Part shown: in pieces, positions 1 through 9,541 of the stretch
How positions within the stretch are numbered: position 1 is the first letter of the stretch
Layout of the letters: each line of letters begins with the position of its first letter
Notes under the pieces: model-generated
What the model was told of the DNA's origin: nothing
The model's database searches: none
The model's input: the letters and a program-made list of their open reading frames with translations, nothing else
Position numbers and translations under genes: made by a program
Assembly (NCBI GenBank): GCA_003427395.1
Contig: BFEA01000030.1
Span: 4,572,689-4,607,422, forward strand
Direction: 5' to 3'
Length of the DNA stretch: 34,734 nucleotides
From: Chara braunii
Taxonomy: Eukaryota > Streptophyta > Charophyceae > Charales > Characeae

Positions 1-72
1 TTTTTTTTTTCACGAAACAGCTCCATCTATTGGTGGGGAGCAACACCTGCTGGAAACCGGGTCCAGCGTCCC
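1..72 (-). mobile_element. SINE-like element, head-only subtype (copy A1)
   Basis: Read on the minus strand, this copy begins with the family head GGGACGCTGGACCCGG, continues through a block ending in GATGGAGC, then nine bases, GTTTCGTG and a poly(A) run (T tract at 1-10 on plus). The same head recurs at about ten other places in the window on both strands. The head holds a perfect 6-bp stem, GCTGGA/TCCAGC. This copy lacks the long hairpin seen in the 144-155 bp copies. The window starts inside the tail, so its full length is unknown. Confidence 0.7.
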
Positions 73-106
73 ATAGATACAAACATTACCTCACAAATTG
101 GCACGA

Positions 107-130
107 ACTGGGAACCGGGCCCAGCGTCCC
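107..130 (-). repeat. partial SINE-like head (copy A2)
   Basis: A 24-base match to the first part of the family head (minus strand GGGACGCTGGGCCCGG), 35 bp beyond copy A1 and in the same orientation. It is a head fragment without the downstream half or tail. A comparable partial-head tandem lies at 27,457-27,550. Confidence 0.5.
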
Positions 131-329
131 CTAACGAATACCTTCAGAAGATTCGTCACTAAAAACCTACTAGAAAAATTCAATTGGCCTAAGAATAGTT
201 TTTGAAAATTAAGATACCGGGGCCATTACCCGGCTTTGACTCAGAGATATTGGAGCAACTTCAGACATGTCTACAAATGATTTAGAACAAATTTCAGGAA
301 CGACTCAAGAGAACACCCCATCACACCAC
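131..329. other. no feature seen
   Basis: AT-rich sequence with no convincing coding region, RNA gene or repeat that I can recognise. Confidence 0.4.
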
Positions 330-640
330 TTTACCTCACTCCGGCAAGACTGACTGCAGCAGGGCCACCATCTCTGCTGCTGCTGTATCATACTCCCATC
401 CTACCAGCTAGCCCCTCACTGGCATGATGCATGATAACCCACCCTCTGCTCCTACTCGCCTTATTCTCTATTTGAGGTTCCTAAGAGCTTTTTTTTTTCA
501 GAAAAAGGTCAGACCCCCCAAACAATCCCCTGCTCCCCACTCCAGCAAGACTTACTGCAGCAGAGCCACCATCTCTGCTGTTGTTGTGCTCTATTCCCAT
601 CCTCCCCGCTAGCCCACTCACTAGTAGGACGCGTGATACC
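330..640 (+). repeat. direct repeat, period 201 bp, two diverged units
   Basis: The block GCAAGACTGACTGCAGCAG with its flanks at about 344 recurs as GCAAGACTTACTGCAGCAG at 545. Similarity continues through the ACCATCTCTGCTG and CTCCCATCCT stretches. Short open frames crossing this block arise from the repeat and are not supported as genes. Confidence 0.65.
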
Positions 641-670
641 CCACCATCTTTTTTCCAAAAACTGCAATCG

Positions 671-760
671 CAACAGTTCTGTCTTCGTCATCGAAAGGGA
701 GGTTCTGGAAGACCAACAAGTGCAACAGTTCTGTCTTTGTCATCGAAGGGGAGGTCCTGG
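671..760 (+). repeat. 52-bp tandem duplication
   Basis: CAACAGTTCTGTCTTCGTCA at 671 is repeated at 723 as CAACAGTTCTGTCTTTGTCA, followed by matching TCGAAAGGGAGGT and TCGAAGGGGAGGT. The two units differ at a few positions. No function is apparent. Confidence 0.75.
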
Positions 761-785
761 GTATGTTGTAATGAGGTCAGCTGAC

Positions 786-1574
786 CGCGGCCGGTACCCA
801 TCGAGACTCCGCTCAATGCCAATCGCATCCGTTCTCAACCAACCCCATCCGAACCCCCTTCACCCTCCCCAACTCCGTCCTAGTAAAGGGTTCGAAGGAC
901 CATGTCCTTAGCACAAGCCAGACACAATCGTCATCCTGCAATCTCCTGCCCCCTCGGAGATTCCAGTTTCCGTCATTGAGAAGGTAAGCCAGCGCTGCCT
1001 GAGGTCAATCGCACCAGGATGATCCCTCATCAGCCGGTACCCATCCGGTAACTAAAGTTGCCCGATGCCAATCGCATCTAATGAAAGATCCCCCAACCGG
1101 TACCCCTCAAACGACCTGATTCAACCCTCTCTCCGTCCTCACAAAGAGTCATCTCGTGCCCTTTACCCGCCACCTTAAACAGATCCCCAAAACCCAACAG
1201 AACCTCCACTCACCTGTCCCCCCTTCGCCTCCCCAACTCCGTCCTAGTAAAGAGTTCGAAAGACCATGTCCTCAGCAAGAGCCAGACACAATCCTCACCC
1301 TGTAATCTCCTGCCCCCTCGGAAAATTCCAGTCTCCGTCATCGAGGGAGTGAGCCAGCACTGCCTGAGGTCAATCGCGCCAGAGTAAACCCTCATCAGCC
1401 GACACCCATCCGACAACCAAAGCTGCCCTACGCCAATCGCATCCAATGAAAGTTCCCCTAGCCGGTACCCCTCAGACAGCCCCGATACAACCCTCTCTCC
1501 GTCCTCGCAAAGAGTCATCTCGTGCCCTTGCCCTCCATCTTAGACAGATCCCCCAAAACTCAACCGAACCGCCC
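786..1574 (+). repeat. 364-bp tandem repeat, two full units and one partial
   Basis: Two long units share a common order of blocks. CTCCCCAACTCCGTCCTAGT occurs at 865 and 1,229, followed in both by the GAAGGACCATGTCC / GAAAGACCATGTCC block, the CAATCTCCTGCCCCCTCGG block, the CTGCCTGAGGTCAATCGC block and GAGTCATCTCGTGCCC. An earlier stretch at 786-835 (CCGGTACCCATC, CCAATCGCATC) matches only the later part of a unit, so it looks like a truncated third copy. The roughly 100-aa minus-strand open frame inside the second unit is not mirrored intact in the first, so I do not call a gene. Confidence 0.8.
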
Positions 1575-1744
1575 CATACGAATTTACAAAATTTGAAGCG
1601 AATTTAAGCCAGATATTTGGGACCACATGCAAATCACCATTCGACCAATACTATGAAATTCTCAGTTGATTTATTCGACAAAAAATGAAAACACTAATCC
1701 AGAAGTCCGTTGAGATGCAAAGGAGAATCAATTGATTTTGAAAA

Positions 1745-1905
1745 TCCATAGGTAATACAAATAGGAAAAGAATCTGATATCCACCCGAACTTTTTACTCT
1801 GATTTTTAAAACCAGGGTTCAGGTCATAAGAAACACAAATAGGAAAAAGAATTTGATGTCCACCCGGACTTCGACTCTGATTTCCAGAACCAGGGTTCAG
1901 GAAAT
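1745..1905 (+). repeat. 78-bp tandem duplication
   Basis: ACAAATAGGAAAA followed by a GATATCCACCCGAAC-type block and ACCAGGGTTCAGG occurs at 1,757 and again at 1,835. The copies differ by several substitutions. It lies in AT-rich non-coding sequence. Confidence 0.7.
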
Positions 1906-3099
1906 CGTTAAGACAGTAAGTAAGAAACTTACTAATCAGAAAAACTTGTCATATGAGCATCTAGAACTATGACGTAGAAAGGGTACATGGATAGCACAAT
2001 TATTGAATTATCATTATTATTGAAAATAATAGCTCTGTAGAAGATAGAAAGTAGCAAAAAAACACAGAAAATCGCTTCGAGCAAGGAAATGGTCAACAAA
2101 AACCTGTTGATCATCTAAGAAAGAGCAAGATCATGTCAGACGATCAACCTAAAAAGACAAATGAAGAATCATGCAAGAAATCACTGGTTATTATTAGTAG
2201 GAGATTAGTGGGAGATCTCTTCAAAATCAACAAATCATATCCCTTCTTCCTCAAACCGCCGCTTACCTCTCTTACCTCCCACCCTTCAAACCCTACCCCT
2301 GCACCTTTGGGGGAGGAAGAATTCCCTTCCTCCCACTGCTAGCTTCTAGGCTCGAAGCAAACGCCAACACCAAAGGCATACGCGGCCGTCTTCGATTCTC
2401 GCAAAAATCGAAAACAGTGTGGCACCCCCTCGCCAAATCCGCTGACGAGTCGCCACAAGGAGTTCAACACCACCATAACTGTACGCTCACCATACTCTTA
2501 CCTACGGTTGAGGAAAAGGGAAGGGTATCACCCACCACGTCATCTCTAGGGCCACTACTCCCACGTCGTTATTTCATCGCCAGCATTCATTCTCGTACAC
2601 AGCGATGCCGCGATTCGCCCCTCAGTCCGCCAAGCAAAACCCCGCCGCCACGCAAAAACCCCTCCGCCACATGGACGACCAAACCCCATTTTTAATCCGT
2701 CGAACAGCGATGTCGTAATCCCACCCACGACGCTCCCTCCGATCAGCTGTGCTCCATAGCACCACGCTCATCGACTTCGTTATTAGGCGCCATGCTTCAA
2801 TCGGTAGCCCAAGGCAAAAAACAACGCGCGTCAATTGTCATGGCCATCGTCATGAACCACTGCAGAAGTCGCTCCCCTAATCCCGTTGTCGTCTCGCCAT
2901 ATCCCATCGCTGTTCAATTCCTTTCCAATATCACCGACCGCAGTCGCCATACCCACCCGCTGCCGCTACCCGCCAACCTCTCTGGCATCGTGCCGTGTGA
3001 ACGCGCCTAATCGAACCGGGCGTAGCGCTCCCGGCAGCGCTGCGCCCCCCTGTCAAGCACTAGTAAATATCTTCACTCTAGCTCCGTCACGCTTTCAGT
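1906..3099. other. unassigned, no gene recognised
   Basis: The first 400 bases are AT-rich and the rest is C-rich with short open frames on both strands. None has recognisable domain motifs, and none is supported by splice signals I can trust. It may include the 5' flank or LTR of the retrotransposon gag remnant that starts at about 3,100, but I found no second LTR copy to confirm this. Confidence 0.4.
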
Positions 3100-3690
3100 T
3101 TGAAAATGTCAGTCCTGCAGTCCATGCGCGTAGGCTTTAGAGATTTTGTGCATGATATGATGATGCGCATGGACACTAAGATGCAAAATCGGCTAACGAA
3201 TATGGAGAGGTTTTACAAAGGTGCAATGGAGGGAGTCAAGTTAGTAGCTCCAAAGAAGGAGGTAACCCGCCCGCATAGGGAGCCAGCGAAGATAAAATTT
3301 CTTATTTCTACAGTGGGAAAAAGGAAGAGAATTTCGATAACTGGGAGGCGAACGTTAATTCCCACATTCACCTCCAAAATATCCTACCTGAGGAGCAAGT
3401 CCTCATCGCCTTTCATGCCCTTAAAGACGAAGTGTCTAGCTTCGTCGTCGCTTGCCGCGATGCGCAATGTGACAATAATATGGTAGCGTACTACTAGATC
3501 ACTCCCCTTATTGAATTCTTCAGGTTACTCCGCAAGCGGTTTGCAGACGTCACTAGGGGGATTAAAGTCTCTGATAAGCTGCAAACCATCCACTCACATC
3601 AGTGGAAGAGTGCTAGGGCACTCAAATGTGTTATGAATGAATTGGTTGCTGTCCCTGGGCATGGGGTCACTGAGAAACAGGTTGTACCAC
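3100..3690 (+). pseudogene. retrotransposon gag (capsid region) remnant, frameshifted
   Basis: The first frame reads from about 3,100 through a helical Met- and Arg-rich segment (MRMDTKMQNRLTNMERF) to about 3,295. After that the coherent protein continues in a different frame, with NFDNWEANVNSHIHLQNIL, EEQVLIAFHALKDEV, a stop at about 3,496, then RFADVTRG, SDKLQTIHSHQWKSARALK and MNELVAVPGHGVTE. This is the pattern of a retrotransposon Gag capsid domain (tryptophan in a W-x-A-x-V start, helical repeats). It has at least one frameshift and one stop, and no zinc knuckle or pol follows within the window. It differs from the gag of the minus-strand Ty3 element at 33,000. The capsid assignment rests on motif pattern and memory of charophyte gag proteins. 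Confidence 0.6.
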
Positions 3691-3774
3691 CTGTTTTTCA
3701 TCCCCTGTTCTCTGCACGTGCTGTTTTTCATCCCCTGTTCTCTGAAACAACCTGTTTTTCATCCCCTGTTCTCT
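3691..3774 (+). repeat. three 23-bp units at 30-31 bp spacing
   Basis: CTGTTTTTCATCCCCTGTTC plus TCT occurs identically at 3,691, 3,721 and 3,752, separated by unlike 7- and 8-bp spacers. The array begins where similarity to gag ends, so it may mark the breakpoint that truncated the gag remnant. Confidence 0.85.
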
Positions 3775-3810
3775 AACGCGCAAACCTTCTGCTTTCTGAC
3801 TATGGGCCTA

Positions 3811-3927
3811 GGTCTTGAATTATGATTAAAACCACAGTATGCATAGTATAGTCCACAAGTCGGAAAGTCTAAGAGGCAGAACCCAGGTCTTGAATTATGA
3901 TTTAAACTACAGTATGCATCGCAGGCC
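3811..3927 (+). repeat. 75-bp direct repeat
   Basis: GGTCTTGAATTATGATT followed by ACAGTATGCAT occurs at 3,811 and 3,886. A 167-aa minus-strand open frame crosses both units, so its internal repeat is a product of this duplication. It has no recognisable domain and I do not call it a gene. Confidence 0.75.
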
Positions 3928-5737
3928 GAAAAATCCTGACGAGCTGAGTATAGTTTTGCAAGGCTGTGCGCCGGGTGACCTCGACGGACTGCGGGATTTG
4001 GGCAAACCGGTGTAGAAGCTGAGTTGGCGGGATGACGATCGTTGTGGTGTAGAGGTTGGTATGTGGTGACCGGGATCGCCACTACCAAGGTAAGGAAGGT
4101 GTATGTGAACAAGTGGTTGTATGACCTAGGGTCATAGTTAGAGAGTAGAAGGTTTGTGAGTTTTTGATCTTCGGTTCCTCCTCTTCTTATATTGGAAGCT
4201 AAGTTCACGACGGATTGTCGGTTCTGTTTCTCAGATCTATTTGTGTGCCTATAACTCCTCATTTCTCTTAGTCCTCTTCTTCGGTCAAGCTACGACTCCG
4301 TCTACCTCCTTCGACCTAATCTTTTTTTTTTTTTTTTTTTTCCCGTGAATGTTTGATAACTCCCTCGGCCCTATCAGCTCCTGAGATCCTGTCCTGCTCG
4401 TCTTATTGGATTCAATTGGATGTCGCGAGGATGAGTATCGTTGAATCTAAAGAGACCAGTGAGAATAGGCGATCTTATTTCGTCCCTCTCTCTGCTCCTC
4501 GGTATTCAATGGTTAATGTATGAGTGATCTCTCACACACATGTATCGATTGAGTTGTTACCCCGATGACGGGAACAAAGCAGAAATCTGAAGTGATCACT
4601 TCGATGTATGCTTAACTATTCGCACAAATGAAGAATGATTGTTTTATCGACTGATTACGCTTTGAATTGGTTTGCACGATGGGTGGAAGATAATTCATAT
4701 TGTGGTGTCTAGTTGTTCTTCTGATCGAATAACCGATCGATTAGACATACGCGATCAACCTCGCCGATGCCATGTGGACTAGTTGCCCCGATCCAAGCGG
4801 GCGTCGACTTCCCGCATCCCCGCCTCGCCCGTTCCCTTGCATTGAGGAAAGGACACGTATATGTGAGTGGGACGTACGTGAAGTCATCGCTAAGATCGGT
4901 GGGCGCTACTATTTTCCTCCCTAAACGAGGTGTTTGGGGTTCGTAAGTGCTGGTTTTGTCATTATCGATACTCATTTTTCCTCGCACTCGTTGCTATTGC
5001 CTTTTAACGAGTCGATTGTCATCCCGTAGACGGCGGTGTTGCCTCATAATGTGACCTAAAAACACGCTGTGCAGCGATTGTTGCCGCACCGGGCGTTATC
5101 GGGAAAAGGGGTTCCACTACCAGACACATGGCGAGGACGAACACAAGGAACGAGCGACCAGGCTGAGGCCATGCACGTCGGATTCCGAACTCTATAGGGA
5201 ATGGCGCCGGAACTTAATCCAAAAACGAGATCCCACATGTGTACCCCCGCCTTTCTGTTCGAAAAGATGACGAGTAGCCCGCATGGAGGTTCAAAGACAC
5301 TTTTTGGATTATGAACGTTTGAAACCAGCATGCGCTATTTCCTTCCCGCTCGTCTATGGCCCTTCCTTACTAAAACTGGAACCACACGGGGGATTTCAGT
5401 TCCGTCTGTGTCCCCAAACTCAATTTCCCCCAAAATTCTTGGCACACCCATTTTGCTGTTCTTTCAGGGCCTGCCCCGCATAATTTATCACTCCGACCGG
5501 AAGACAGCACAGGGTGTGAGGTTGAACGTCACACTTGGTTGGTACACAGTACTGGCTTGGTAGAGACTTGCTGGTTGGTATGGATACCTGAGGTTAGGGT
5601 TAGGGTAGTATGAGAGTTCCGAGTAGATAAGCATTCTGAGAAGTCAGCATCAATCTCTAGCTTATTATCTCAATCATCCCGAAGTGTTCCTGAATCATCC
5701 CAAATTTTCATCAATCGTCAATGTACGCCAATTATAA
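3928..5737. other. unassigned, no gene recognised; T20 tract at 4,322-4,341
   Basis: Unique-looking sequence with several open frames under 100 aa on both strands. The minus frames at 4,709-4,987 and 5,056-5,331 are the best, but neither shows a known motif. The homopolymer T tract at 4,322-4,341 resembles the reverse complement of a retroposon tail, but no head element or flanking duplication is visible. Confidence 0.4.
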
Positions 5738-5820
5738 GGGACGCTGGGCCGGGTTCCAAGCGCGTGCTGCTCCCCACGAATAGATTGGAGCATTTTGAAT
5801 ATAAAAAGAAGAAGAAAAAG
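5738..5820 (+). mobile_element. SINE-like element, head-only subtype (copy A3)
   Basis: GGGACGCTGGGCCGGGTTCC opens the copy, followed by TGCTGCTCCCCACGAATAGA and TTGGAGC. It then passes directly to an A-rich tail with interspersed G (ATAAAAAGAAGAAG). There is no long hairpin between head and tail, as in the copies at 1-72 and 25,596. Confidence 0.65.
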
Positions 5821-5957
5821 GTAATGGAAGTCCGAAGTCCGTTGAGTGTCCTGGGCAGGGTCTTTTTTTGGGGCAGCCTCTGTATCTGCCGCCCCAGGGT
5901 TGGGGGGAAGAGGATTGCCCCTGCCTACAACTAATGTCCTCAATGTTGTTTACGTAT

Positions 5958-6007
5958 GGGACGCTGACCCGGTTGTCAGCAGGTGGCGGTCCCCAGCAAT
6001 ATACGGA
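5958..6007 (+). repeat. diverged SINE-like head (copy A4)
   Basis: GGGACGCTGACCCGG, then CAGCAGGTGGCGGTCCCCAG and TACGGAG follow the family head in order, with several substitutions. No A-rich tail is visible afterwards. It lies about 140 bp downstream of copy A3 in the same orientation. Confidence 0.55.
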
Positions 6008-6410
6008 GTGTCCAGACTCCACAGTGGCATAAACACACTGAAACTCTAGTGATTGCCAAGGGCGACTGACTGGCTCACAAAACTCTGAGACTAAACCACT
6101 TCTACCTCCGAGCCTCTCTTTCCCGCGGTGGAATTCTGCGTCGTGCCGAGTTCAAAATGAACCAGTGCTGAGGTCTTCTTATTTATTCCTTTTGGCTGTC
6201 GCCACCAGCCAAAATGGTCAGGGAGGTTGAGCCCCCGAAGAACGCGGATGTAAACAAATCCATCGCGAAAGTATTCCTGGGAGAGGCAGTGGGGAGAAGA
6301 AGAGAGCATCAATCTGAACAGTGCCATGAAGAGGTTCTCGGGAAAATGAACAAAAACAAACATCATGACCAGGTTCCACAGAGAGGTTCCGAAAAGAAGA
6401 GAAACTATAA
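6008..6410. other. unassigned, no gene recognised
   Basis: Overlapping short frames on both strands, including a lysine-rich 75-aa plus frame at 6,214-6,441. None has a motif I know. The plus frame runs into the MITE at 6,411 and is unlikely to be coding. Confidence 0.35.
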
Positions 6411-6608
6411 AGGGGAAACCACGCCGGAATCACAAAAATAAGTTATAATTGCACTATGGGCCAAGATACAGTTTCCAAATGCAATTGGGGCAATGTATAC
6501 AACCCAGCTTTCTGGCCAGGTAGGATGCCTGAAGTGCAATTGCAAACTGTATCTTGCCCCATAGTGCAATTATAACTTGTGTTTTTGTGACTCTACTGAA
6601 GTTACCCC
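6411..6608. mobile_element. 198-bp PIF/Harbinger-like MITE (copy M1)
   Basis: The two ends are long inverted repeats. The left arm has TCACAAAAA, AAGTTATAATTGCACTATGG and AAGATACAGTTT. The right arm carries the reverse complement of these in reverse order. The termini read GGGG(A/T)AAC, and TAA flanks both sides with one base of slack on the left. A 3-bp TAA/TTA target duplication with G-rich termini is the usual signature of Tourist-type (PIF/Harbinger) MITEs. There is no transposase, so it is non-autonomous. Related copies lie at 7,590, 25,671 and 25,899. Confidence 0.8.
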
Positions 6609-6611
6609 TAA

Positions 6612-7273
6612 CTGTAAAAGAATTGGTCATTGCTGGAGATGGAAAGAAAAAATCCAGAATACGGTATCAGAAATATCCATTAAGAAATGGCTTGAACATT
6701 GATGATGTCATATCGAAGGCAGCCGCAGATGCTGGTTTGCACCTAATCACACTCCCACCACCACCTCAAAATCTCATGGTATCAATGCACAAGCAAAACA
6801 GCCATAGAAGGGGTCAGCAAATAAACAGTGGGCAGGGGGTCTGAAGGTTGGATCATCTTAATCAAGTTGCGGGGAGAGCGAAATGGGGCTAAGGGGGCCC
6901 GGGGAGCGAAGCAGGGAAAAGGGGAAAGGGGAGGAAAGGGCAATCTGACAGTGTTGGCCCTCCGGGGATTTGGATTACACGGCACAACAACAAAATCAAT
7001 AAGAATAAAAAGCTACCATGGAGTAAGGGGAAAGGGGCCGAAGGTCAACAATTCAAGTCGGGGGTCCATATCGGGGGAAAGGGGATTGTCGGGGTAGTGT
7101 CGCAGAACCTTCCACGCTTGCCTTCCAATAGGCCCCACGGAGGCATGGCTAGATCATTGTTGGGAAATCTAATGGTCACAATCAGATCGGAAAGATCAAC
7201 TCAGGGTGACATTCGTCTGATTTCGAAACCTAGATGAAGACATCGCTCAGTGGGGCCTGCCTCTTAGACTGAC
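6612..7273. other. unassigned; G-rich 6,830-7,090
   Basis: The first part holds an open plus frame (to 6,844) with the stretch LNIDDVISKAAADAGLHL, which reads like ordinary protein but has no family I recognise. It could be an isolated exon or chance. The following 250 bp are strongly G-rich (AGGGGAAAGGGGAGG). Confidence 0.35.
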
Positions 7274-7295
7274 TTTTTTTTTTTTTTTTTTTTTT
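7274..7295 (-). repeat. T22 homopolymer, possible retroposon tail on the minus strand
   Basis: On the minus strand the tract follows ACCCTGGGCTTTC and a small GAGGCC/GGCCTC hairpin. This resembles the hairpin plus GTTTC plus poly(A) ending of the SINE-like family, but the conserved head is not present upstream, so membership is only suggested. Confidence 0.35.
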
Positions 7296-7589
7296 GAAAG
7301 CCCAGGGTGTTGTAGAGGCCAAGGACCGGCCTCGCGGTGATTGCTGGTAGCAGCAGCCAATGGTTGTCCTGACAGGATAGGCCACCTACCCTACCCTACC
7401 CATCCCCACGTTGTGGCAAGGCCTGGGGCACGCGTCATGATGCTTGTTGTGCAAGCTTTTCCCACCTGCGCCAGATCCTGGGTGAGAAAAGTACTCCTAC
7501 TTATCGAGCCTGTGGACTGCATCCTATCATCCACTTGGAGAGTTTGGCCGCATTTCGATGCGCCTTTCGTTTATTTATAGGGGGTATTA

Positions 7590-7787
7590 GGGGTAACTAG
7601 GTGGGAGTGGCAAAAAAAAAACAGTTAGAAATTACACTTCAGGCCAAAACTAGTTTCAAACTGCACTCCTGGCAATGCATACAAGCCAGGTTTCTAGTCA
7701 GGTACATTGTCTGGACTGCAATTTGAAATTCGTTTTCGCCCCAAGTGTAATTTCAAACTGTTTTTGTGACTCCCGCGTAGGTACCCC
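7590..7787. mobile_element. 198-bp PIF/Harbinger-like MITE (diverged copy M2)
   Basis: It has the same architecture and exact length as M1. Termini are GGGGTAACTAGGTGGGAGT on the left and the reverse complement of GGGGTACCTACGCGGGAGT on the right. TTA directly flanks both ends (7,587-7,589 and 7,788-7,790), a clean 3-bp target duplication. Inner arms (TTAGAAATTACACTTCAGGCC and TGTAATTTCAAAC) are diverged from M1, so it is an older or separate subfamily. Confidence 0.85.
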
Positions 7788-7833
7788 TTATTTATATCTT
7801 TTGTTCGCAGAAACATCGTGCAAGCCACCATCC

Positions 7834-7850
7834 AAGGGTGATAAGAGCAT

Positions 7851-7887
<37 letters not shown>

Positions 7888-7904
7888 AGGGTGATAAGAG
7901 CATC
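7834..7904 (+). mobile_element. bare poly(A) retroposition footprint with 18-bp target duplication
   Basis: AAGGGTGATAAGAGCATC occurs perfectly on both sides (7,834-7,851 and 7,887-7,904) of an insert of about 34 A plus one G. A perfect direct repeat of this length bordering only poly(A) is what target-primed reverse transcription leaves when synthesis stops within the tail. No other element sequence lies between the repeats. Confidence 0.8.
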
Positions 7905-8772
7905 CCCAAATTGTGGATTTGCCAGTTCATCACTCCAATCTGTTGGTGGGGGAAGTCACCATATAACCAAGCTTGACCTTGCCTCATTTTTTTTCAAAAG
8001 AGGTAGCCCTTGCGTCCTTATGAAAAATTGTATCCAATAGGATTTGATCTCTGGATTTGCTTATAGACAGTTATGTGGGTGTGCCTTCCAGTGGCAAGGA
8101 AGATGTCAGCCTGACCCTGCCCAGGTGGACTGGGGAGACCATTTCCTTTCTTTTTTTTTTTTTTCTTTTTTTTTTCTTTTTTTTTTACTTTTTTTTTAAA
8201 AAGCCCAGGAGTGAGATCCCACTAGCCATGTATGTGGATTAGTGTGACGGGTGTGGGACAGGTGGGGGACAGGTGGGTAGCAGCGTGAAATAGGGAAAAT
8301 CAACACAAAAAAACATTTCATGACCAAACAAATGAAGAAAAAACTGCTAAAAAAGAAAAGGAAAGTGCTCTTCTCACAGATGGTATCTGCTCCAGGTGGG
8401 GTGTCAGATGTCAGGGTATGATTCACTGACCACGGCTGTGGCAGTCAAGATGACTGCATGTGAGTGGGCACACGGACCATATTCATCGACAATCGTCTGA
8501 GGCTTCCTTGAAATAGGCCGCAGTGCACGCTGTTCGGTTGTTCTGACAGAGATTCTCTTTGGCAAAGGAGGGCAAGAGTAACTCCATACACCATTTGATG
8601 TAGGTGAGGGGATCAAATCCTCTCAAACGCCTCCCAAACCACGATCAATTTCCAGCGAATGCTGCTAGGATATCACGGGCATCTGGCGGCCAGGTTCTGG
8701 CAGCACTTCTTTCTTTTTCATACTTTCCATACTTCATGTTTTTGAACCATGTTTCGGTAATACCTGATTTGA
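7905..8772. other. unassigned; pyrimidine tract 8,147-8,198
   Basis: No gene recognised. A T-rich run broken by single C or A residues occupies 8,147-8,198. The rest has short open frames without motifs. Confidence 0.4.
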
Positions 8773-8925
8773 GGGACGCTGGACCCGTTTTCCAGCAGGT
8801 GCAGCTCCCCACCAATAGACCGGAGCCAGTAGCTGAACTGCTAGTGGTGGATGCTCATACCAACACCATTAGCAATCTCAGCCGGTTTATCTTAAAAACA
8901 AAAAAAACAAAAAAAAAAAAAAAAA
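8773..8925 (+). mobile_element. SINE-like element, hairpin subtype (copy A5, 153 bp)
   Basis: The head GGGACGCTGGACCCG with GCAGCTCCCCACCAATAGA ends at CGGAGCC. A long hairpin follows at 8,832-8,882: GCTGA-AC-TGCTAGTGGTG on the 5' arm, loop GATGCTCATACCA, and CACCATTAGCA-ATC-TCAGC on the 3' arm. After GGTTTATC comes an A-rich tail. Total length equals that of the copy at 27,551-27,703, but the stem sequences are unrelated. No coding capacity, tRNA-like boxes or obvious target duplication is visible. Confidence 0.75.
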
Positions 8926-9168
8926 GCCATTCGTCTTTGACTTCGCCGTGAGTGAAACGTGTGTGATTTCATGAACCGAAAAACTTGGTTGTGATTTCAC
9001 GCACGTTTGGGACGGCCACAGGACCCCAACAACAAAAAACAAAAGAAAAACCTACCAATGGGAGAGCAAAAGAAAACATCCTTTTCCTGGGCTTAATTCG
9101 CAAAAACAGGCTACCACTGATTTCCTGCCAAATCCACGATGCCTGACAGTCACACACCTTAAAGACTA

Positions 9169-9172
<4 letters not shown>

Positions 9173-9199
<27 letters not shown>

Positions 9200-9316
9200 C
9201 GAAACAGACCCTCCAGTGATAGCGATGCTGGGAAAAGCAGACATCGCTACCACCTGGGGAAAGGCTCCATCTATTGGTGGGGAGCATCACCTGCTGGAAA
9301 CCGGGTCCAGCGTCCC
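9173..9316 (-). mobile_element. SINE-like element, hairpin subtype (copy A6, 144 bp)
   Basis: On minus, the head GGGACGCTGGACCCGG runs to GATGGAGCC. A hairpin follows with arms CCAGGTGGTAGCGATG and CATCGCTATCACTGG (plus positions 9,213-9,257), then GTCTGTTTCG and 27 A. The loop is CTGCTTTTCCCAG, less like the other loops. The tail is a pure homopolymer, which suggests a young insertion. Confidence 0.75.
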
Positions 9317-9541
9317 TGATGAGAAAGATACAGTTGAAGTGCCATCAGACAACAACATGGGACAGAAAAACTGTAGGAACAGCCTACCAGTATTGATTGC
9401 CCTGGAGGCCAGGGGATTGACTGAGCAGGGCGGGAAAGGGTGGAGCCTCTTCACCAAAATCTCGGCGCCAGAATCCTATAATTACTTGCTAGCTTCCTTT
9501 TTCCCCTAACTAAGATATTCTCTGTCCTGCGAGAACTCTTG

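Noticed and set aside
3759-4262. 167-aa minus-strand frame as a gene
   Set aside because: No recognisable motif; its internal repeat is the 75-bp DNA duplication, and it overlaps the 23-bp repeat array.
5590-5607. TTAGGG-like telomere repeat
   Set aside because: Only about two and a half units (GGTTAGGGTTAGGGTAG); too short for an interstitial telomeric tract.
6554-6844. Plus-strand 96-aa frame as a host gene exon
   Set aside because: Its first part is MITE sequence; the remaining stretch has no recognised family and no clear splice context.
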